From: Serratia sp. AKBS12
GTDB lineage: Bacteria; Pseudomonadota; Gammaproteobacteria; Enterobacterales; Enterobacteriaceae
Length of the DNA: 64,000 nt
Assembly: GCF_024793895.1 (NCBI RefSeq)
Contig: NZ_JANUSB010000009.1
Coordinates: 225,831 to 289,830 of the forward strand
Direction: 5' to 3'
In this document: positions 1 to 8,568 of the stretch, piece after piece
Numbering within the stretch: the first letter of the stretch is position 1
Layout: every line of letters starts with the position of its first letter
Notes under the pieces: model-generated
The model's database searches: none
What the model saw: the letters and a program-made list of their open reading frames with translations, nothing else
Told to the model about the DNA's origin: nothing
Made by a program: the position numbers and the translations under genes

Positions 1-625
1 GTGCTGCCACTTCGGTGGCATCCTGCTTCTTCTTGCGAAACCTGCCCCAGATTTTCCCTTCCTGACCACGCCACAGGCGCTGAATATTATCGTGATGGCG
101 CATCAGGATCAGACATGACAGCATCGCCACCGGGAAGGTGAACTGGGGTTTGAACCACCAGACGTAAAACGGCGCAATCAGTGCGCTGACAATCGCCCCC
201 AGCGAGGAATAACCACTGAGCAGCACCGTCAGCAGCCAGGTGCCGGTCATCAGTCCGGTCAGGTCCCAGCCAATGGGTGCTATGGCACCGAACGCCGTGG
301 CGACACCCTTGCCACCACGAAAGTGGAAAAATAGCGGATAGATGTGGCCAAGACAGGCGGCGATCGCCGTCAGGCCGAGATACAGCGGCGGTACATTCAG
401 TTCGTAGGCCAGCCAGACAGGCAGCATCCCTTTCAGCACGTCAAAAATCAGCACCGCCGCCGCCGCAAGGCGACCGCCGATACGCAGGACGTTGGTTGCT
501 CCGGGATTCCCTGAGCCATGTTCACGCGGATCGGGCAGCCTGGCGATCCGGCAAACCAGGATCGCGCTGGAAATTGAGCCACACAGATACGCGAAGATAA
601 TCATGCCAAGCGCGGTAGCACTCAT
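1..625 (-). CDS. plsY: Glycerol-3-phosphate acyltransferase PlsY, 3' end beyond the window
   Basis: Inner-membrane enzyme that transfers an acyl group from acyl-phosphate to glycerol-3-phosphate, the first step of phospholipid synthesis. Reading from the ATG at 623-625, about 208 residues are visible and no stop is reached before base 1. The PlsY glycine-rich loop GSGNPGATN lies at about residues 37-45 and a GGKGVAT loop at about 104-110, separated by hydrophobic membrane segments. The C-terminal tail is basic (RFRKKKQ). It is divergent from folB, as in E. coli. Only the last few residues should be missing because the family is about 205-215 residues long. Confidence 0.93.
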   Translation of the reverse strand, partial: MSATALGMIIFAYLCGSISSAILVCRIARLPDPREHGSGNPGATNVLRIGGRLAAAAVLIFDVLKGMLPVWLAYELNVPPLYLGLTAIAACLGHIYPLFFHFRGGKGVATAFGAIAPIGWDLTGLMTGTWLLTVLLSGYSSLGAIVSALIAPFYVWWFKPQFTFPVAMLSCLILMRHHDNIQRLWRGQEGKIWGRFRKKKQDATEVAA

Positions 626-732
626 AACGCGGTTCCGTTTAATAATGGTCGTTTTACTCGCAACATCTATGGATAATACGCATATTCCGCTGGAAGTGGT
701 ATCCGGCAAGGCCAAAAACAGAGAATGACGTG

Positions 733-1092
733 ATGGATATCGTATTTATTGAACAACTTACCGTAATCACCACCATTGGCGTTTATGACTGGGAACAGAC
801 TATTCGCCAGAAACTGGTGTTCGATATCGAAATGGGCTGGGACAACCGCCGAGCCGCCGCCAGCGATGACGTCAATGACTGCCTGAGCTATGCCGATATC
901 AGCGACGCGGTGGTTCAACACGTTGAATCCGGGCGCTTTGCTTTGGTCGAACGGGTCGCGGAGGAAATATCCGAAATGTTGTTGCAACGCTTTAAATCGC
1001 CGTGGGTCCGTATTAAGGTCAGCAAGCCGGGGGCAGTTGCCCATGCCAGCCGCGTTGGGGTGATCATAGAACGTGGCACGCGTCCGGCTTGA
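733..1092 (+). CDS. folB: Dihydroneopterin aldolase FolB
   Basis: Cytosolic folate-pathway enzyme that splits 7,8-dihydroneopterin to 6-hydroxymethyl-dihydropterin and glycolaldehyde. The 119-residue product is collinear with E. coli FolB: it opens [20 protein letters not shown], has the pterin-binding Glu near residues 21 and 73 and the catalytic Lys98 in [12 protein letters not shown] lies one codon upstream (730), but the ATG at 733 gives the N-terminus usual for the family. It is followed by a hairpin with a T-run and then by uppP. Confidence 0.95.
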   Translation: MDIVFIEQLTVITTIGVYDWEQTIRQKLVFDIEMGWDNRRAAASDDVNDCLSYADISDAVVQHVESGRFALVERVAEEISEMLLQRFKSPWVRIKVSKPGAVAHASRVGVIIERGTRPA

Positions 1093-1153
1093 TTAACTGT
1101 CATGCTGAGGCAACTAAAGATCGATAGTTTGGTCTGAAACACAGAATTGTTTT

Positions 1154-1185
1154 AGCGGCAATGTATTGAACACTGCCGCTTTTTT
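1154..1185 (+). terminator. Rho-independent terminator after folB
   Basis: An AGCGGCA stem (1154-1160) pairs with TGCCGCT (1174-1180), extended by two more pairs beyond one mismatch, and is followed by a run of T. It sits in the folB-uppP gap and would separate their transcripts. Confidence 0.75.
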
Positions 1186-1221
1186 ATGTTTATAGCGGAA
1201 GATTACGGGGTAAGCGCGCAC

Positions 1222-2046
1222 ATGGCGGACATGCATTCACTGTTTGTGGCATTTGTACTTGGTGTGGTGGAAGGGTTAACGGAGTTCCTGCCGGTATCAT
1301 CAACCGGCCATATGATTATCGTCGGCGAGTGGCTGGGTTTTACCGGTGACAAGGCCAAGACGTTTGAAGTAATTATTCAGCTCGGCTCGATTCTGGCAGT
1401 GGTGGTGATGTTCTGGCGCCGGCTGTTTGGTTTGATCGGCATCCACTTCGGCGGCAAGCCGGTCGCACATGAAGGCCATACGGCGGGGCGGCTGAAACTC
1501 AGTCATATCCTGTTGGCGATGGTGCCGGCGGTGGTGCTGGGGTTGGTGTTCCACGACGTGATCAAGTCGCTGTTTGAACCGAAAAACGTCATGTACGCGC
1601 TGATTGTCGGTGGTTTCCTGCTGTTGGCCGCAGAGTGGCTGAAACCGAAAAAACCGCGAGCGGTTGGTCTGGACGATATCACCTATCGTCAGGCATTCAT
1701 GATCGGCTGCTTCCAGTGTCTGGCGCTGTGGCCGGGCTTTTCACGCTCCGGCTCGACCATTTCCGGCGGGATGCTGGTGGGTGTCAGCCGTTATGCCGCG
1801 TCCGAGTTTTCCTTCATTCTGGCCGTGCCGATGATGATCGGTGCCAGCGGTCTGGACTTGTACAAGAGCCTGCACTTCCTGACGCTGGCCGATTTGCCGA
1901 TGTTCGCGGTCGGTTTTATCACCGCCTTTGTGGTGGCGCTGATAGCGATTAAAACCTTCCTGACGTTGATCAAACGTATCTCGTTCATTCCGTTTGCCAT
2001 TTATCGCTTTATCGTAGCGGCGGTGGTCTACATGGTATTCATGTAA
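1222..2046 (+). CDS. uppP: Undecaprenyl-diphosphatase UppP (BacA)
   Basis: Integral membrane phosphatase that recycles undecaprenyl pyrophosphate to the monophosphate carrier used for peptidoglycan and other envelope polymers; overproduction gives bacitracin resistance in E. coli. The 274-residue product has both BacA signature regions: [17 protein letters not shown] (Glu17, Glu21, Ser27, His30) and [13 protein letters not shown] with its conserved Arg. The start at 1222 gives MADMHSL, matching the E. coli N-terminus; an in-frame upstream ATG at 1186 lies inside the preceding terminator and is unlikely. Confidence 0.95.
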   Translation: MADMHSLFVAFVLGVVEGLTEFLPVSSTGHMIIVGEWLGFTGDKAKTFEVIIQLGSILAVVVMFWRRLFGLIGIHFGGKPVAHEGHTAGRLKLSHILLAMVPAVVLGLVFHDVIKSLFEPKNVMYALIVGGFLLLAAEWLKPKKPRAVGLDDITYRQAFMIGCFQCLALWPGFSRSGSTISGGMLVGVSRYAASEFSFILAVPMMIGASGLDLYKSLHFLTLADLPMFAVGFITAFVVALIAIKTFLTLIKRISFIPFAIYRFIVAAVVYMVFM

Positions 2047-2067
2047 TCCGCGGCCAGAAAAACCAGA

Positions 2068-2090
2068 CCCCGCCAAGGCGGGGTTTTTTT
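2068..2090. terminator. Terminator between convergent uppP and cca
   Basis: CCCCGCC (2068-2074) pairs with GGCGGGG (2077-2083) followed by seven T. It ends transcription of uppP and overlaps the stop codon of the convergent cca gene. Confidence 0.85.
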
Positions 2091-3339
2091 ACGCCTGTGG
2101 CGCTTCGCCATTCTGTGCGCGTTTCCATTGCGCCAACGCCTGTTGACGGCGTCGCTTTACCTCATCGCGGATTGCCAGCCCCTGGAAGCCGCTGTCAACC
2201 ACCTCTTTTACTGCCACACCCTGGGCGACTCGATAGGCTGCGCGCAGGTAATCGCCTTGTGGATAGGGATTTTCTTCAAAACCGGTACGACCGCGCGCAT
2301 CGGCCTCGCTGGTAAGGATCATCTGCTCCAGCCGCTGTGGCTTGCGCCATACGTCAATCGCATCGAACAGTTTCAACAGGGTTTCCGGCCGCAGTTTGTT
2401 CGCAGTGTGGATCAGATCGTGGTATTCAGCCACCAGTCTGCTCAGATCGCGGATCGGGTTTGGCACCCGCAACCGTTGGCACAGCTGCTCCACCAGACGA
2501 ACTCCCGCCGGCCCGTGGCCATGGTGATGCGGCCAGTATTCCTTTGGCGTTAGTCCCTTGCCAAGATCGTGACACAGCGCGGCGAAGCGTACGTCTATCT
2601 CCGGGCTGAGCCGCGCGGCAATAGCCAGCGTCATCAGCGTATGCACACCGGTATCGATTTCCGGGTGCCATTTTTCGGGGGCCGGTACGCCAAACAGCGC
2701 ATCGATTTCCGGGAACAGCACCTGCAGCGCGTGGCAATCGCGCAGCACCTGGAAGTACACCTGCGGATTGTCGCTTTGCAGGGCTTTTTCGGTCTCTTTC
2801 CACACCCGTTCGGCGGTGAGGGCCGACAGTTCGCCGCCGTCGGTCATTTGACGCATCAGGGCGGCAGTTTCCGGTGCGATGGTGAAACCGAGATGGGCGA
2901 AGCGGGCGGCAAAACGCGCGACGCGCAGCACGCGCAGCGGATCTTCGCCAAACGCAGGTGAAACGTGGCGCAATACGCGCGCATTGAGATCGTCGACGCC
3001 GTGATAGGGGTCAACCAGTTCGCCGTCGGTGGTTTGCGCGATGGCATTGATGGTCAGATCGCGGCGCAGTAAATCCTCTTCCAGCGTCACATCCGGCGCG
3101 GCATGGCAGACAAAGCCGGTATAACCCTGGCCGGATTTCCGTTCGGTGCGTGCCAGCGCATATTCTTCGTGCGTGGTGGGGTTGAGGAATACCGGAAAGT
3201 CCCTGCCGACCTGTTGGTAGCCCAGTGCCAATAATTCTTCTGGCGTGGCGCCGACCACCACCCAATCGTGATCGAAGACCGGTATCTTGAGAAGGCGATC
3301 GCGTACTGCGCCGCCGACCAGATAAGTTTTCACTGTCAT
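2089..3339 (-). CDS. cca: Multifunctional CCA-adding tRNA nucleotidyltransferase
   Basis: Adds or repairs the 3'-CCA end of tRNAs using CTP and ATP; the gamma-proteobacterial form also carries phosphodiesterase/phosphatase activity. The 416-residue product has the nucleotidyltransferase motif VGGAVRD (about 8-14), the metal-binding Asp pair in DHDWVVVG (23 and 25), the [10 protein letters not shown] segment, and a C-terminal HD domain with a CHDLGKGLT motif. In E. coli the next gene is ygiM; here a PTS gene and its regulator are inserted between them. Confidence 0.95.
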   Translation of the reverse strand: MTVKTYLVGGAVRDRLLKIPVFDHDWVVVGATPEELLALGYQQVGRDFPVFLNPTTHEEYALARTERKSGQGYTGFVCHAAPDVTLEEDLLRRDLTINAIAQTTDGELVDPYHGVDDLNARVLRHVSPAFGEDPLRVLRVARFAARFAHLGFTIAPETAALMRQMTDGGELSALTAERVWKETEKALQSDNPQVYFQVLRDCHALQVLFPEIDALFGVPAPEKWHPEIDTGVHTLMTLAIAARLSPEIDVRFAALCHDLGKGLTPKEYWPHHHGHGPAGVRLVEQLCQRLRVPNPIRDLSRLVAEYHDLIHTANKLRPETLLKLFDAIDVWRKPQRLEQMILTSEADARGRTGFEENPYPQGDYLRAAYRVAQGVAVKEVVDSGFQGLAIRDEVKRRRQQALAQWKRAQNGEAPQA

Positions 3340-3517
3340 ACTCCCGAATTCTGCAATAAGGCTCTGTCTATCAGATTACATGAATTGCTGATGGACTGCT
3401 GGATCAAAAACCCGCGTAGTTAATAGGGTCTCCGCTGCGTGACTTCAAAATATTGTTATTCCCTGCCGTCGGGCTCCACTTTCCCATTGCCGCCGTACAG
3501 CAGTTGTTTCACTATGA

Positions 3518-3544
3518 GTAGAACGTTCTAGTATAACGTTCTAC
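3518..3544 (+). promoter_or_regulatory. Two overlapping LacI-type operators upstream of the PTS gene
   Basis: GTAGAACGTTCTAG (3518-3531) and GTATAACGTTCTAC (3531-3544) are near-palindromes, each centred on AACGTT, with centres 13 bp apart and one base shared. The E. coli MalI operator also has an AACGTT core, and a MalI-like gene lies just downstream, so this is the probable binding site of that regulator. The site is 60 bp upstream of the PTS start codon. Confidence 0.7.
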
Positions 3545-3603
3545 TTACTACAAGAATCGCCATCAAGGTGTCAGTGCAACAACGTAAGACAGGGGGAACA
3601 GCA

Positions 3604-5103
3604 ATGGGTATGGTATCCAGTTTTATCAAATCGTTATCAAAACTCTCAATGATTGGCCGGGCGCTGATGCTGCCAATTTCACTGTTGCCGGCCGCCGGTT
3701 TACTACTGGCGTTTGGCGATAAATTCCATTTGTCGTTGATGATGAACGCTGGCGGGGTGATTTTTGACAATCTGCCGCTGTTGTTTGCCATCGGCTCGGC
3801 GGTCGGGTTGGCGGCCGAGTCCGGCATTGCGGCGCTGTCTGCCGCCGTCGCGGTATTTATCGTGAACGTCACCATTGGCACGCTGCTGCATATAACGCCG
3901 GAAATGGCCGCCAGCGGCGGTAAATACGCCATGGTGGTGGGGATCCCAACGTTACAGATGGGCGTATTCGGCGGGTTGATCTGCGGTATTCTGGCCGCCT
4001 GGTGTTATAACCGCTTCCACACGTTACAGCTGCCAGAATTTCTTGGTTTTTTCTCGGGAAAACGCTTTGTCGCCATCGCCACCGCATTCCTGTCCTTCCT
4101 GCTCGGTATGGTGTTGCCTTGGGTTTGGCAATATATCCAATCGGCGATCGATGCGCTGTCGCTGGTGGTCAACGGTGACAATCAGGCGCTATCCACTTTT
4201 ATCTTCGGCATGACGGAGCGAGCGTTGATTCCGTTGGGTTTGCATCATATCTGGTATCCGTCGTTCTGGTATTCATTCGGCGATTACACCACGCAAACCG
4301 GCCAGGTTATTCATGGCGATCAGACCATCTGGTTTAAAATGTTGGCGGAAGGCGTAAAGACCTTCAGCAGCGACAGTTACCAGAACGCAGGTAAATTCAT
4401 GCAGGGCGAGTTCCCATTGATGCTGTTCGCGCTGCCGGCGGCCTGTCTGGCGATGTACCATGAAGCCAACAGCAAGAACAAGAAAATCGCCTCCGGCATT
4501 CTGTTCTCAGCGGCGCTGACCTGCTTCCTGACCGGCATCACCGAACCGGTGGAGTTCACCTTTATCTTTGTCGCGCCAATCCTTTACGTGTTTAACGCCA
4601 TTATGGCGGGGCTGGCATACATGTGCATGTACCTGCTGCATGCGCATATCGCCAAATCCTTCTCCGCCGGGATGATTGACTACATCTCGTTCGGCATCCT
4701 GCCGTCGTTCAACGGTTATCAGACCAACTTCCTTAGCGCGGTGATTGTCGGAGTGCCAATGGCGCTGATCTATTACTTCACCTTCCGCTTTGTGATCCGT
4801 CGTTTCAATGTCAAAACGCCGGGTAGAACCGACGTGGTGTCCGAGGTTAACGATAAAACCGATCGCGAACTGGCGACCGAGATTATTGCCCTGGTTGGCG
4901 GCGTAGAAAATATCCGCTCGGTCGGTTCTTGCATTACCCGCCTGCGGCTGGAGGTTAAACAGGGCGACCGGGTTGACAAGGATGGCCTGAATGCCGTTGG
5001 TGCCCGTGGCGTGGTGTTTGTCGGCGAACAGGGTGTTCAGGTGATTTTCGGGGCGCGCGCACAGTTTATCGCGCAAACCATGGCGACCCTCACCGGCAAG
5101 TAG
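3604..5103 (+). CDS. PTS EIICB permease, glucose/maltose/GlcNAc family
   Basis: Membrane permease that takes up a sugar and phosphorylates it with phosphate passed through its EIIB domain. The 499-residue product has an EIIC domain with many membrane segments, the GLHHIW motif and the family-typical GITEPVEF loop, then the linker FNVKTPGR and a C-terminal EIIB domain with phosphocysteine Cys443 in SCITRLRLE. There is no EIIA domain, so it would depend on an EIIA from elsewhere such as Crr. The start at 3604 follows AGGGGG at 3591-3596; a GTG 36 bp upstream lacks that support. Sequence resembles PtsG and MalX about equally, so the substrate is not settled. Confidence 0.85.
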   Translation: MGMVSSFIKSLSKLSMIGRALMLPISLLPAAGLLLAFGDKFHLSLMMNAGGVIFDNLPLLFAIGSAVGLAAESGIAALSAAVAVFIVNVTIGTLLHITPEMAASGGKYAMVVGIPTLQMGVFGGLICGILAAWCYNRFHTLQLPEFLGFFSGKRFVAIATAFLSFLLGMVLPWVWQYIQSAIDALSLVVNGDNQALSTFIFGMTERALIPLGLHHIWYPSFWYSFGDYTTQTGQVIHGDQTIWFKMLAEGVKTFSSDSYQNAGKFMQGEFPLMLFALPAACLAMYHEANSKNKKIASGILFSAALTCFLTGITEPVEFTFIFVAPILYVFNAIMAGLAYMCMYLLHAHIAKSFSAGMIDYISFGILPSFNGYQTNFLSAVIVGVPMALIYYFTFRFVIRRFNVKTPGRTDVVSEVNDKTDRELATEIIALVGGVENIRSVGSCITRLRLEVKQGDRVDKDGLNAVGARGVVFVGEQGVQVIFGARAQFIAQTMATLTGK

Positions 5104-5125
5104 TTATGCTGTCAACGCAATGAAA

Positions 5126-5159
5126 ATAAAGCCTCCTGTATCAAACGGCGAGGCTTTAT
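5126..5159. repeat. 10-bp perfect inverted repeat after the PTS gene
   Basis: ATAAAGCCTC (5126-5135) pairs perfectly with GAGGCTTTAT (5150-5159). No T-run follows on the plus strand, although the minus strand has a short TTTTC. It may only partly attenuate read-through from the PTS gene into the regulator gene. Confidence 0.55.
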
Positions 5160-5201
5160 GATGTCAGTCTTCAGCAACGGTGTCGGAGTGCTCGAGTCAG
5201 G

Positions 5202-6218
5202 ATGAAAAAAGTTAACATTATCGATGTAGCGCAGCTGGCTGGCGTCTCGGTATCCACCGTTTCTTTGGTTTTACGGCGCAAAGGCAAGATTTCAGACGCC
5301 ACCAAAGAAAAAGTGCAGGCTGCCATTGAACAGCTGGGTTATGTCCATAATGTGGCGGCGGCCAATCTGCGGGCCAATACGTCCAATCTGATTGGCGTCA
5401 TCATCCGCAACTTCAGCGACGCGTTTTCCATCAGCGTAATGGCAAGCATCGTGCGTGAGTTGGAACAGCAGGGGTTTATGGTGTTTCTGGGCCAGCCGCA
5501 GGACGACGAAAAGCAGCTCCGCCAATGTCTGACCTCGTTTGCCCAGCAGGGGGTGGCGGGGGTGATTTATCTGTCTGCCAATCCTTTTTCCCGCCAGTTG
5601 CCGCAGGCGATTGTGCAATGCACGCTGCCGCTGGTGGTGGTTTCCGAATCCTTGCTAGACGGCGATCGCGACCTGATTGAGCGCGACAATCGCCATGCTG
5701 CCAGTCGGGCAACGCGTTATCTGATTGAGCGCGGCCATCGCAACATCGCCTATCTGGGCGGTGATGCGCAGTGCCTGTTGCGGCAGGAACGGCTGTTGGG
5801 TTACCGCAGCGCGCTGCAGCAGTATGACTTGCCGTTTCGGGACGACTGGGCGCCATGCGGTGAAGAAAATACCCAGTCGGCGGCAACGGCAATCCGCAAC
5901 TTATTGGAAAACAGCAATAAAATTACCGCAGTGCTCTGCCATTCCGCCGCGGCAATTATCGGCTGTATCAGCGGCGTGCAGCAGGTGGGGCGCACCATTG
6001 GCAAGGACGTCTTCCTGACGCAGCAAGTCTCGCTGGTCGGTTTTGAGGATATGCTGCACATTAACCTGACATCCCCTTCATTTACCTACGTTTCTTCCGC
6101 CAGCGATGAAACCGGCCGTCAGGCTGCCGCGCTGATGCTTAAAAAGATCGGCGAACCGTCATTGGCGGCACAGCGGATTGTCATTTCAGGCCAACTGGTG
6201 CAGCGCGACTCGGCATAA
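5202..6218 (+). CDS. LacI-family transcriptional regulator, MalI-like
   Basis: Predicted DNA-binding repressor of the adjacent PTS gene. The 338-residue product has a LacI helix-turn-helix at about residues 4-23 (IIDVAQLAGVSVSTVSLVLR), the hinge segment through about residue 55, and a periplasmic-binding-like sensor domain to the C-terminus. Similarity to E. coli MalI is visible along the length (ISDATKEKV, LGYVHN, NLRANTSNLIGVI). It lies 98 bp downstream of the PTS gene on the same strand, an arrangement unlike the divergent malI-malX of E. coli. The inducer is unknown. Confidence 0.85.
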   Translation: MKKVNIIDVAQLAGVSVSTVSLVLRRKGKISDATKEKVQAAIEQLGYVHNVAAANLRANTSNLIGVIIRNFSDAFSISVMASIVRELEQQGFMVFLGQPQDDEKQLRQCLTSFAQQGVAGVIYLSANPFSRQLPQAIVQCTLPLVVVSESLLDGDRDLIERDNRHAASRATRYLIERGHRNIAYLGGDAQCLLRQERLLGYRSALQQYDLPFRDDWAPCGEENTQSAATAIRNLLENSNKITAVLCHSAAAIIGCISGVQQVGRTIGKDVFLTQQVSLVGFEDMLHINLTSPSFTYVSSASDETGRQAAALMLKKIGEPSLAAQRIVISGQLVQRDSA

Positions 6219-6254
6219 CCGCTGCCAGCCATCCCCGTTGGCGCAGGCGCACAT

Positions 6255-6287
6255 AAAAAATGCCGAGCGGCGTTAACCGATCGGCAT
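6255..6287 (-). terminator. Terminator after ygiM
   Basis: Read on the minus strand, ATGCCGA (from 6287) pairs with TCGGCAT (ending at 6260) and is followed by six T. It ends the ygiM transcript, which converges on the LacI-family gene. Confidence 0.75.
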
Positions 6288-6316
6288 GAGCCCGCAGGCA
6301 GTCACGCTGATTGAAC

Positions 6317-6937
6317 TCAGTTCATCCAGCGATTGTTGTTTTTGCGGCGTGGGATCAGGTGTGGCAACAGCAGGCCAAGCAACAGACCGATACCGGCTAC
6401 GCCGCCGCCGTACATGAACCATTGCAGGATAATGGTACGCTGCTTGTCGTCGAGTTGCAGATTAACTGCGTTGACTTTTTTCTGCGCCACGACCAACTGA
6501 TTTTTCAGCGCCTGATTTTCCTGCTGCAATCCGCTGATGGTGCCATCACTGGCGGCCACTTTCTGCTGCATTTCCGCCGTGCGCTGATTCCAGCTGTTGT
6601 CGATGTTCGCCAGCTTGTCGGTGAGGGTTTTCACCTGCTGTTCCAGCTCCGGCACTCGGGTGCGCAGGCTGGGGGTTTCGCTGAGCTGGTCGAGCGGGAT
6701 CCACACGCTGCGGCCTTTGGCATCGCGAATCTGGCCATATTTGGTACTGTCATTCACACTTAACAGCGTGACTTCGTCGCCGGCGTTCAACGTGCCGACA
6801 ATACGGTATTGATTACCTGGGCCGCTGTGCACGTAAGTATTCAATTCATCGGAGATATAGCGCTTATCTTCGGCATGTGCGCCCCAAGTGATGCTGAGAC
6901 TCAGCACGGCGAGGCAAATTAGGCGTAATTTCTGCAT
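6317..6937 (-). CDS. ygiM: YgiM, SH3b-domain membrane protein
   Basis: Conserved enterobacterial protein of unknown biochemical role. The 206 residues comprise a signal peptide ending at about residue 22 (GAHA-ED), a bacterial SH3 domain at about 28-90 with the GPGNQYRIVGTLNAGDEV segment, a predicted coiled coil at about 95-165, one membrane segment at about 172-192 and a basic tail RRKNNNR. This suggests a periplasmic domain anchored by the C-terminal helix. It sits between cca and ygiF in E. coli too. Confidence 0.9.
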   Translation of the reverse strand: MQKLRLICLAVLSLSITWGAHAEDKRYISDELNTYVHSGPGNQYRIVGTLNAGDEVTLLSVNDSTKYGQIRDAKGRSVWIPLDQLSETPSLRTRVPELEQQVKTLTDKLANIDNSWNQRTAEMQQKVAASDGTISGLQQENQALKNQLVVAQKKVNAVNLQLDDKQRTIILQWFMYGGGVAGIGLLLGLLLPHLIPRRKNNNRWMN

Positions 6938-7214
6938 TAGTTCATCGTTTCTGTGTGAATTTATGGAACGATAGTAGAGGCTTCAGTCTGACGACGCAAC
7001 GCCAAAACCGGAATGAGAACTATCTTACTGTGGCTGATTCTGTGAGTTGTGCGCCATTTTATTGCGTAACAGGTTTTTTCTGCATTCAACAGGGTTCAGC
7101 CGCCGGGAATCGCGGTAAGATAATCGTCACTGTGCGGTTGCCGGCAATGCCGTTTTGCCGGCGCATTGCCACGAAGCGTTTCGCGAACGTGTAACTTATT
7201 GGTGTAAAAGACTT

Positions 7215-8522
7215 ATGACCGTTGAAATCGAACTGAAATTTATTGCTACTCCCGCCGCGGTGGCCGCATTGCCAGCGCAGTTGGCGGCATGGCCGCATCA
7301 GCATTCTGCGCCGCAGCGTCTGACCAATATTTACTTTGAAACCGACGACAATTTTTTGCGCCGCCATGACATGGGGTTGCGCATCCGGGGTTTCGACGAA
7401 CGCTTTGAGATGACCATCAAAACTGCCGGCTCGGTAGTCGCTGGTTTGCATCAGCGGCCGGAATATAACGTGGCGATCGCCGCGCCGGAACTGGCACTGG
7501 CGCAATTCCCGGCAGAAATCTGGCCGCAGGGCTGTGATGTGCACGCGCTGCAGCAACGATTGCAGCCGCTGTTTCGTACCGACTTTGTGCGGGAGAAGTG
7601 GGTGATCACTTACGATAACAGCCTGATTGAGGTTGGCCTCGATCAAGGAGAGGTGCGCGCTGGCGAGCTGGTGGAACCGCTGTGCGAGGTCGAACTGGAG
7701 CTCAAGCAGGGTGATACCGCCGACGTGTTGAAACTGGCTGCGGAACTGGCGCAGCACGGCGGCCTGCGTCAGGGGAGCCTGAGCAAGGCTGCGCGCGGTT
7801 ATCATCTGGCGCAGGGCAACCCCGAGCGCCAGCGGCGGCCGTTGAGCATCTTGAAAATGCCGCCAAAGTCCAGCGTTGAGCAGGGAATGATTGCCGGTTT
7901 TGAACTGGCGCTGCGCCACTGGCAATATCACGAGGAACTGTGGCTGCGCGGCGACGTGAAAGCGCGACAGGGCGTTATCGAGGCCATTACCCTGATACGT
8001 CAGATATTGGTGGTGTTTGGCGGTCTGGTGCCGCGTAAGGCGAGTGCCGAACTGCGTAGTCGGCTGACCGCACTGGAGCCGTTGTTGGAGGACAGCAGCA
8101 TCGAAGCGCAGGCGTTGTGTTTCGGCGTCGAGTATCTTCAATGTAAGTTGGCGCTCACATCGTGGCTGGTGACCGGTGCATGGCGCGCCTTTGTTGATGC
8201 CAAGGCCCGCACCAGACTTGAGGGATCGTTCAAGCGCTTCTGTGACATCATGCTGGGGCGCAGCGCGGCAGAGTTGAAAGAGGCGTTTAACCGCAGCCTG
8301 AACGACGATGAATATCAGGAACAATTGCCGCGCCTGACGCGTCAGCTGGCGGCGTTTGCCTTACTGTCCGGCGCCTATCCAGATAGCGAGAGCGAGCCAT
8401 ACATCACCGCTTGGCGCGAACTGCAGGCGGCAGTGGCCGAACGTCGTCAGGGGTGGTATGAAGGTTGCCGCAAAAATGCGTTATCCCATGCGCCATTCTG
8501 GTTAAACGGCGCGGTTCGTTAA
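7215..8522 (+). CDS. ygiF: Inorganic triphosphatase YgiF (CYTH-CHAD)
   Basis: Hydrolyses inorganic triphosphate to pyrophosphate and phosphate in E. coli. The 435-residue product starts with the CYTH signature EIELKF at residues 4-9, continues through the acidic/basic tunnel residues (for example EVELELKQG), and has a C-terminal His-rich CHAD helical domain from about residue 215. The start at 7215 places EIELKF at the N-terminus as in the family; an upstream in-frame ATG at 7155 would add 20 residues without a recognised role. glnE follows after 46 bp, as in E. coli. Confidence 0.93.
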   Translation: MTVEIELKFIATPAAVAALPAQLAAWPHQHSAPQRLTNIYFETDDNFLRRHDMGLRIRGFDERFEMTIKTAGSVVAGLHQRPEYNVAIAAPELALAQFPAEIWPQGCDVHALQQRLQPLFRTDFVREKWVITYDNSLIEVGLDQGEVRAGELVEPLCEVELELKQGDTADVLKLAAELAQHGGLRQGSLSKAARGYHLAQGNPERQRRPLSILKMPPKSSVEQGMIAGFELALRHWQYHEELWLRGDVKARQGVIEAITLIRQILVVFGGLVPRKASAELRSRLTALEPLLEDSSIEAQALCFGVEYLQCKLALTSWLVTGAWRAFVDAKARTRLEGSFKRFCDIMLGRSAAELKEAFNRSLNDDEYQEQLPRLTRQLAAFALLSGAYPDSESEPYITAWRELQAAVAERRQGWYEGCRKNALSHAPFWLNGAVR

Positions 8523-8568
8523 TTACTTTTGGCCTGCCGATCGCAGGCCACCGTCAGAGGCATTCATT

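Noticed and set aside
7086..8324. Long minus-strand open frame over ygiF
   Set aside because: It is the antisense shadow of a well-identified gene; its translation is rich in Gln, His and Arg as expected for the complement of GC-rich coding DNA.
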